Below are positions 57,961 through 64,000 of a stretch of 64,000 bases of DNA, piece by piece. Position numbers and translations under genes: made by a program. The notes under the pieces were generated by a model, which was not told the DNA's origin, searched no databases, and was given only the letters and a program-made list of their open reading frames with translations. Source of the stretch: Apium graveolens (taxonomy: Eukaryota > Streptophyta > Magnoliopsida > Apiales > Apiaceae); contig NC_133649.1 in NCBI RefSeq assembly GCF_009905375.1, positions 235,256,201-235,320,200 of the forward strand, read 5' to 3'. The first letter of the stretch is position 1. Each line of letters starts with the position of its first letter.

Positions 57961-59375
57961 GAAATTGGATGAATTATAGTAGATAACAAGGGAATTAGCC
58001 CTTCTTATTGCATGCATAAAATTTTGCTAGATGAAGGTAGCAAGCCTATGGTCGAGCAGGAAAGAAGACTTAATCCTATCATGAAGGAGGTAGTAAAGAA
58101 GGAAATTCTTAAGTGGCTAGATGCAGGGATCATCTACCCTATATCTGACAATTCATGGGTAAGCCTGGTTCAATGTATGCCAAAGAAAGGTGGAATTACT
58201 GTGGTAGCAAATGAGAAGAATGAGCTTATTCCTACAAGGACAGTCATGGGGTTGAGAGTTTGCATGGACTAAAGAAAGCTAAACAAAGCCACTAGAAAGG
58301 ATCACTTCCCTTTGCCCTTCATTGATCAAATGCTCGACAGGTTGGATGGTCATGAGTACTATTGCCTTCTGGATGGCTATTCGGGTTATAATCAGATTTG
58401 TATCGCTCCAGAAGATCAGGAGAAAACTACCTTCACTTATTCATTTGGTACTTTCGCCTTCAGACGAGTTTCTTTTGGTCTGTGTGGTGCACCAGCCACA
58501 TTTCAGAGATGTATGATGGCCATCTTTTCTGACATGATTGGCCAGAATATGGAGGTGTTCATGGACGGCTTCTCAGTCTTTGGCGATTCTTTTGATGAAT
58601 GCTTGCAAAATATTGGAAATGTTCTCAAAAGGTGCGTTGAGACCAATCTGGTTCTCAATTGAGAGAAATGTCACTTTATGGTGCGTCAAGGAAATATTCT
58701 CGGGCACAGGGTTTCTAGTAAAGGTCTAGAGGTGGACAAGGACAAGGTGGGGGTCATTGAGAATCTTCCTCCACCTATTTATGTAAAGGGAATTCACAGT
58801 TTTCTTGGTCATGCGGGTTTCTACAGGCGTTTCATCAAAGATTTCTTGAAAATTTCAAAGCCCTTGTACAGTCTGTTAGAGAAAGATGTTCCTTTCAAGT
58901 TTGATGAAGAGTGCCTTGCAGCTTTTAAGACATTGAAGAAGAGTTTAATCACGGAACCGGTCATAACTGCACCTGATTGGAATGAGCCTTTTGAAATGAT
59001 ATGGAATGCAAGTGACTATGCAGTTGGGGCAGTTCTTGGGTAGAGGATGAACAACATATTTCATGTGGTCTACTATGCTAGTAAGACCCTAAATGGTGCT
59101 CAACTAAATTATGCTACTACGGAGAACGAGCTTTTAGCTATTGTCTATGGTTTTGAGAAATTTCGATCTTATCTACTTGGGACTAAGGTGACAGTTTTAA
59201 CTGATCATGCTACAATTCTATATCTCATCTTAAAGAAGGACTCGAAGCTTAGATTGATTAGATGGGTTCTTTTGCTCTAAGAATTTGAACTAGAGATGAA
59301 GGACAGAAAAGGAACTGAGAATCAGGTCGTTGATCATCTCTCGCGTTTAGAAAATCCTAATGCTACTTCATTGGA
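57961..59375 (+). pseudogene. pol: Reverse transcriptase and RNase H of Athila copy 2
   Basis: RT blocks are VVKKEILKWLDAGIIYPISD, FPLPFIDQMLDRLDGHEYY and TFAFRRVSFGLCGAPATFQR. The catalytic box reads FMDG (58558-58569): the second Asp of FMDD is Gly, which should abolish polymerisation. RNase [39 protein letters not shown] and [10 protein letters not shown]. Stops include TAA at 58270, TGA at about 58660, TAG at 59041 and TAA at 59278; these pieces are nearly in one frame, so decay is mainly by point mutation. Confidence 0.88.
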
Positions 59376-60725
59376 TAAGACATTGATAAATGAGTCTTTT
59401 CCCGATGAGCTGCTGTTTGGAGTGCAAGAAGAAGAACCATGGTTTGCAGACATTGTGAACTACCTTGTGAGTAATATCATGCCTCCCGACTTATCCTATG
59501 CTCAAAGGAAGAAGTTTTTACATGATGTGAAGTAGTATATGTGGGATGAGCCATTTCTTTTTCGATAAGGAGTTGACCAAATCATCAAGAGATGTATTCC
59601 TTACAGCGAAACGGGGAGGGGGCACTTGCGAGATTATCACTCGACGGCTTATGAAGGACATTATGGTGGAGAAAAGACAGCAGCTCAAGTTCTTCAAGAA
59701 GGTTTCTTTTGACCAACCTTGTTTAAAGATGCTCCTTAGTTCATTTTGAAATGTGATCGATGTCAACGTGTGGGTAACATGTCTAAGAGGGATAAAATGC
59801 CTCTTAATGTGCTTCTCGAGGTTGAGGTCTTCGATGTATGGGGAATTGACTTCATGGGGCCATTTGTCTCATCTGGTAACAATCAGTATATCTTGTTGGC
59901 GGTTGATTACGTGTCGAAATGGGTTAAAGTTAAGGTGTTGCCAATGAACGATGCAAAAGTGGTGCTTAATTTTTTCACAAGCAGATATTCACAAGGTTTG
60001 GAACTCCAAGAGTCATAATCATTGATGAGGGGTCGCATTTTTGCAATCGCAAGTTCACTGCTATGATGAAGAGGTATAATGTGAATCATCGCATTACCAC
60101 GACTTACCATTCTCACACAAATGGTCAAGCTGAGGTATCTAACAGAAAGATCAAACGCATTTTAGAGAAAGTGGCGTGTCCATCAAGGAAAGATTGGTAT
60201 TTGAAGCTTGATGAAGCTGTTTGGGCATATAGAACATCATTTAAAACTCCTATTGGGAATGTCGCCATATCAGTTGGTCTATGGTAAGGGGTGTCATTTG
60301 CCTGTGGAGCTAGAGCATTAAGCATATTGGGCTTTGAAGAAGTTGAATCTGGACTTGGATGCGGCTGGAAAGGAGACGATGCTTCAATTGAATGAACTCG
60401 ACGAGTTTCAATTTCAAGCTTATGAGAACAACAAAATGTATAAGGAAAAAGTCAAGAGGTGGCACGATTGGGGTTTAGTGCTCAAGTCATTTGTGCCGGG
60501 GCAACAAGTTCTTTTATTCAACTCTCGTCTCCGTCTTTTTCCTGGAAAGTTGAAGTCAAGATGGTCAGGGCCGTTTATTGTCAAAACTGTGTTTCCATAT
60601 GGAGCGGAGAAATTTTTGAGAATGATCTGGGCCAAGCAATCAAGGTAAATGGTCAGAGGTTGAAGTATTACTATGGTGACACGGCAACCCGAGAGGTGGT
60701 TAGTGCCATTTTTTTGTCCATTTGA
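59376..60725 (+). pseudogene. pol: Integrase of Athila copy 2
   Basis: It has a zinc region with CDRCQRVGNMSKRDKMPLN, the first catalytic Asp in VWGIDFMGPFVSS, a shift near 59980, the second Asp area VIIDEGSHFCN (one residue shorter than the usual form), and the Glu in TNGQAEVSNRKIKRILEK. The C-terminal GPF domain reads LRLFPGKLKSRWSGPFIVKT. Several stops and shifts make it inactive. No chromodomain is present, as expected for Athila. Confidence 0.85.
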
Positions 60726-61210
60726 TCTCGAGATTCTACATCGAGCTAGCGACGTAAAAGAAGCGCTTCTTGGGAGGCAACCCAGGTATGTTGTCTATTA
60801 GTAGGTAGAAGAAGCAAGAAGAAAGGAGAAAAACACAAAAAAAAATCAGAAAAAAAATTCAGGGCCAACTACAGAAGCTGGGCATGCCCGCGCTGACCAA
60901 GAGCGCGACCACGCCGTTTTTCCAGTAACCAAGCGCGCCCGCGCTATCCTAGCGCGCTAGCCGCGCCGGTTTTCCGGAGAGTGAGCGCTCCCGCGCTGTC
61001 CTAGCGCATGCCCGCGCCGGGTCCCTGATCTAAAAAAAAATATATAAAAACAACAGTTTTAAGATAAAATCAGGATTTGTAACCAAAAATCAATTCCAAC
61101 CCGATTTTTACTCTTCCACATCCCATAATTCCCTCTCCTAATCAATTCCATTATTCCCACGATTCCCATAATCAATTCCCACTTCTATTCCTTATAAAAT
61201 TCACACCTCT
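60726..61210 (+). repeat. Non-coding spacer of Athila with GC-rich palindromic units
   Basis: There is no gene. Between 60885 and 61020 units such as AGCGCGCCCGCGCT and TAGCGCGCTAGCCGCGCCG alternate with short AT-richer spacers. The same kind of unit is in the LTRs (17350-17440, 54080-54120, 63965-64000). Confidence 0.8.
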
Positions 61211-61215
61211 CCATC

Positions 61216-61223
61216 TATAAATA
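61216..61223 (+). promoter_or_regulatory. Possible internal promoter for the Athila env-like ORF
   Basis: TATAAATA is preceded by a C/T-rich stretch and followed by ACACAG and a long CT-rich leader (61240-61315) before ATG 61319. The layout resembles a plant core promoter with a pyrimidine patch. It is not proven; Athila env-like mRNAs may instead be spliced. Confidence 0.4.
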
Positions 61224-61318
61224 CATACAATTACACAGAACTTCTCCACCAATTCACAAACTCTCAACAAAATATCTCTCTAAACACTTAAACTTTTATT
61301 CTCTCTTCTTCAATCCCG

Positions 61319-62312
61319 ATGGCACCCAAGAGACAAAGAACACAAGTTGGAAGCAGCACCACTGATTCTTCATCTGCGGGTGGTGTAAGGGCCCAGGTTC
61401 TCTACTCCTGAGGCTGAGGAGGAGTACATGAGGCTTCTCTCGAAGCCTATTGCTAAGGAGCGAGGTTTTCTGCCATCAGGGAAGGATGGTAAGCTGTTAG
61501 AGATGATTCTCGAGATGGGCTGGGTTTCTTTTTGTGAGACGCCCGCTACTGTGCCCATGAGTGTTATGCGGGAGTTCTATGCAAATGCCAAGACGAAGAA
61601 GAATGGTTTTACGGTGGTGAGGGGGAGGACTGTAGAGTACAGTGATGATGCTATCAGGGTGGTGATTGAGCAGCCCGCAAGGAAGGTGGGTCAGGACACG
61701 TGGAACGATAAGACTCCGGAGGACTTTAATTTGGATCTTATCATTGCTACTCTCTATGTGCCTGAGACTCATTGGAAGTTTAAGAGGGGCAATACTGATT
61801 ACTCCACGTTCCCTGCGTCATGCATGAACAGGTTTGCACGGGCTTGGAACTCGTTTATTTGTGCTAACATCATGCCATCTTCGCATGTGTATGAGATTAT
61901 TGTGGAGCGTGCTCGTCTGCTGTGGGGTATTCTGCAGGGTGATTACATTGACTTGGGGATGGTGATATATCAGGGGATTCTGAGATTCTCGAGGGGAGGT
62001 ACTACAGGTGCTATTCCATATGCGTCTGTTGTGACGAAGTTGTGCATGGAAGTTGGTGTTCATTGGCCAACACATGAGCAGCTGCAGCTTCCCAGTGCTT
62101 CTATTGATAGTTCTACGCTGCAGAGCATGCAGGAGTGGTATGGAGGGAAGCACGATCCTAAGGGGCTTGGTTATTCATATGATCATTTTCCATGTGGTGT
62201 GCCCATAGAGGCTGCTACTACAGGAGGTTCTCAGCATGCCCGCCGAGCAGCTTGGAGAGCTCAGTATGGGGAGGAGGCTGGTTCGTCGCAGCAGCAGCAG
62301 GAGCAAAGATGA
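61319..62312 (+). pseudogene. Env-like ORF of Athila copy 2
   Basis: ATG 61319 begins MAPKRQRTQVGSSTTDSSS. One frameshift at about 61395 moves the reading into the long open frame that continues to 62312. The ~290-residue body matches the putative plant transposon protein domain seen after Athila pol: VMREFYANAKTKKNGFTVVR, DFNLDLIIATLYVPETHW, a Trp-containing helix ARAWNSFICANIMPSSH, GILQGDYIDLGMVIYQGIL, then a Gln-rich tail. No signal peptide or membrane helix is seen, so an envelope role is doubtful. A single indel separates it from an intact gene. Confidence 0.75.
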
Positions 62313-62562
62313 GAGCTGGTTTGAGTTCAATATAGTATAGGCGTCTCGCGAGGAGGATGAATGCGATGCACGACATCCATATTCGGTTTGCACACGATCT
62401 CACCGAGGCACTTAGGACAGCTTTCAGAGCCACCAGTGTTGACATCCAGTAACCAGTATTTGGAAAGGATTTCGTGTATCCGCCTCCGGACACGCCTGAC
62501 ACTCCACCCGTTGAGGGTGAGGATTCTGATTCACAGCAGGTATGCCTGATTTCTTACTATTA
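62313..62562 (+). pseudogene. Tail of the Athila env-like ORF, frameshifted
   Basis: After the stop at 62310 another frame continues with RRMNAMHDIHIRFAHDL and a Pro/Asp-rich end (PPDTPDTPPVEGEDSDS). It is probably the C-terminus of the env-like protein separated by an indel and a stop. Confidence 0.5.
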
Positions 62563-63718
62563 CCTTCACTGAGGACAACAAATATTTTAAGTTTGGGGGT
62601 AGTAGTTGAAGGAATATAGTTTGTGTGAGTCTCATATAGTTTGCATATTCATGATAGTTTTATTTTCATATAGTTGCAAATTTTGCCTTGTAGTTTTTTT
62701 TATTATTATTTTTGATAGTTTTATGATATTTTGTTCATGTAGTTTAATGCATTTATATTATAACATGATCTCTTAGATTACTTTCTGAGTGACTTGTGAT
62801 ATTGATGCTAGTGTAGTGATGTCGTATTTAGTAATGTTGAGTCTTATTGGATTGATTTGCATGCTAGAGACACTTGTATTTCACTAAGTCTTATAGGTTG
62901 CTAGAGTGCTAGATCATAGTCATGGTTTGTTTATTTGTCTAGGTTTAATCGCTTGTTTATATTTGGAATTTAGGATATTCTCTTAGTAATAAAAGACCTG
63001 GATATTTAAATTGGATTTCATCGCTAGTTGTGTGGCTAGATGTCAAATGGCTAGTAGCCGACTCATATTTTTATGAGTAGTCTAGGGTTGAATGAGATGG
63101 AGCGAAACACACTCATTTATAAATTATTGCAAAAAAAAGAAAAAAAAGAAAAAAAAAAGAATAAGTGTATGAATAATTAATCACGAGTGGGCTCTTTAGT
63201 ACTCGAGTTATTAAGTTCTTAGGGGACTTTTTGCTTAGTGACCTAAGGCTTTTATAGTCTGGGATCCGCTAACCTAACGCTCGCTACATGGGTACTATTG
63301 TATAAGTCTTTTATGGACCTCACTCATTGCACGATCAAATTAGCATGCTTGTGTTATTTTATTGTAATTAAAGTATGATTCCGTATAAAACTCTGATATA
63401 AGAATTAAAGTCTTATAAGTTATTTTGAGTTTAACTTTTATTCTATTTATAAACTTGCGATTGTCTTGATAAGTAGTGAGTCATGATTATCGATCTAGTT
63501 GCGATAGTACATCTATAAGCATTTGCACACACGCATGTCTCTAGTTTGTAGGTTGATCTTTATGCGAATAATTACATTTGCTGAGATGTTGCTCGTTGAT
63601 TGGTTTAGTTACTCTATGGGGATCGTTGCATTCATAATAGTTGCATTCACGCATTTTTGTTTCTTGTTCTTTGATTCTGTTATGCTTGAGGACAAACATC
63701 GATTCAAGTCTGAGGGTA
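62563..63718 (+). other. 3' non-coding region and polypurine tract of Athila
   Basis: No gene is visible. AAGTTTGGGGGTAG at 62588 looks like a second polypurine tract; the one used lies at the end (TCTGAGGGTA, 63710-63718). An A/G-rich run is at 63130-63165. Long AT-rich 3' regions are usual in Athila elements. Confidence 0.6.
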
Positions 63719-64000
63719 TGTTGAGTGGCATTTGTGACACTTTATAATGCTCTAATAAGCTTTGAATTGATGCCTTTGTACTCAAGTTGTTAAGTGTTTT
63801 AACGTGTTTTTGAGTGTTTTTGCATTTCAGGCATTATCTCGGTAATCAGGTGCATTAGCATTATTTTGGTGCTAATTTGGTGTCAAGGTGGTGTTGGAAT
63901 AAAAGCGCGTTGAAAGCCAGCTCGAAGCTGCAAGAAAAATAAAGAAGTCAGTTTTGGCAGAAGCCCAACGCGCCCGCGCTGATTAAGCGCGCGCCCGTGC
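63719..64000 (+). repeat. 3' LTR of Athila copy 2, first 282 bp
   Basis: TGTTGAGTGGCATTTGTG, collinear with 53839 onward. It keeps the longer GCAGAAGCCCA...GCGCGC unit that is also in copy 1 but not in the 5' LTR. It is cut by the window edge. Confidence 0.92.

Larger units (their letters stand above)
53839..64000 (+). mobile_element. Athila copy 2: Ty3/gypsy element, 3' LTR runs off the right edge
   Basis: It has a 5' LTR of 1385 bp, a primer site of TGGCGCCGTTG type, gag, protease, RT, RNase H, integrase, an env-like ORF, a long 3' non-coding stretch, a polypurine tract and the first 282 bp of the 3' LTR. Gag and pol motifs and the long 3' region with an env-like ORF are typical of the Athila lineage. 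It inserted into the E 3' LTR. Confidence 0.92.

Noticed and set aside
62588..62601. AAGTTTGGGGGTAG as the functional polypurine tract of Athila
   Set aside because: No LTR start follows it; the LTR begins at 63719 after another purine-rich stretch. It may be a decoy or second initiation site.

Overview
This window is plant nuclear DNA made, as far as I can see, entirely of LTR retrotransposons nested inside one another. I found no host gene, rRNA, tRNA, CRISPR array or bacterial feature. LTR ends (TG...CA), tRNA-Met-type primer sites, copia and gypsy domains and 5-bp target-site duplications (TSDs) set the boundaries. The elements point to a flowering plant, probably a eudicot with a large repeat-rich genome. 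I cannot name the species from sequence alone.

Layout, left to right, with names used throughout. A (1-1508, minus): 5' part of a Sirevirus-type Ty1/copia element, inserted into B. B (1509-5815, minus): a Sirevirus-type copia element with LTR, gag, protease and part of integrase, inserted into the third ORF of C. C (5816-10133, minus): an old, decayed copia element with integrase, RT/RNase H and an env-like ORF3. D (10134-14920, plus): a copia element inserted into C's integrase. F (14921-16240, minus): an LTR inserted into D's integrase. x (16241-17243, plus): a nearly complete LTR of family E. Athila copy 1 (17250-17468 plus 32617-33699): part of a gypsy LTR, split by H. H (17469-32616, plus): a chromovirus with LTRs of about 4.2 kb, itself carrying I (about 21501-28171, minus), another chromovirus truncated in RT. 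y (33700-34393): the rest of an E-family LTR, followed by the E body (34394-53473), which carries gag, protease, integrase, RT/RNase H and a very long env-like ORF3. J (42509-50490, minus): a copia element with both LTRs and a CAGAG TSD, sitting inside ORF3 of E. The first 365 bases of the E 3' LTR (53474-53838) are cut by Athila copy 2 (53839 to the right edge, plus), which has a 5' LTR, gag-pol, an env-like ORF and the start of the 3' LTR.

Nearly all coding regions are broken by stops and frameshifts. The most intact are gag of B, the 5' ORF of I, gag of A and the env-like ORF of Athila. The E/Athila junctions fit a tandem duplication by unequal crossing-over between LTRs followed by a deletion.

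The strongest unexplained signal is that each Sirevirus-type family carries its own short DNA motif, repeated in its LTR and again in internal spacers. In E the motif is read in different frames and lies in both orientations, so selection or turnover seems to act on nucleotides rather than protein. A second signal is that the LTR TATA box sits inside a palindrome whose arms differ between families but still pair.
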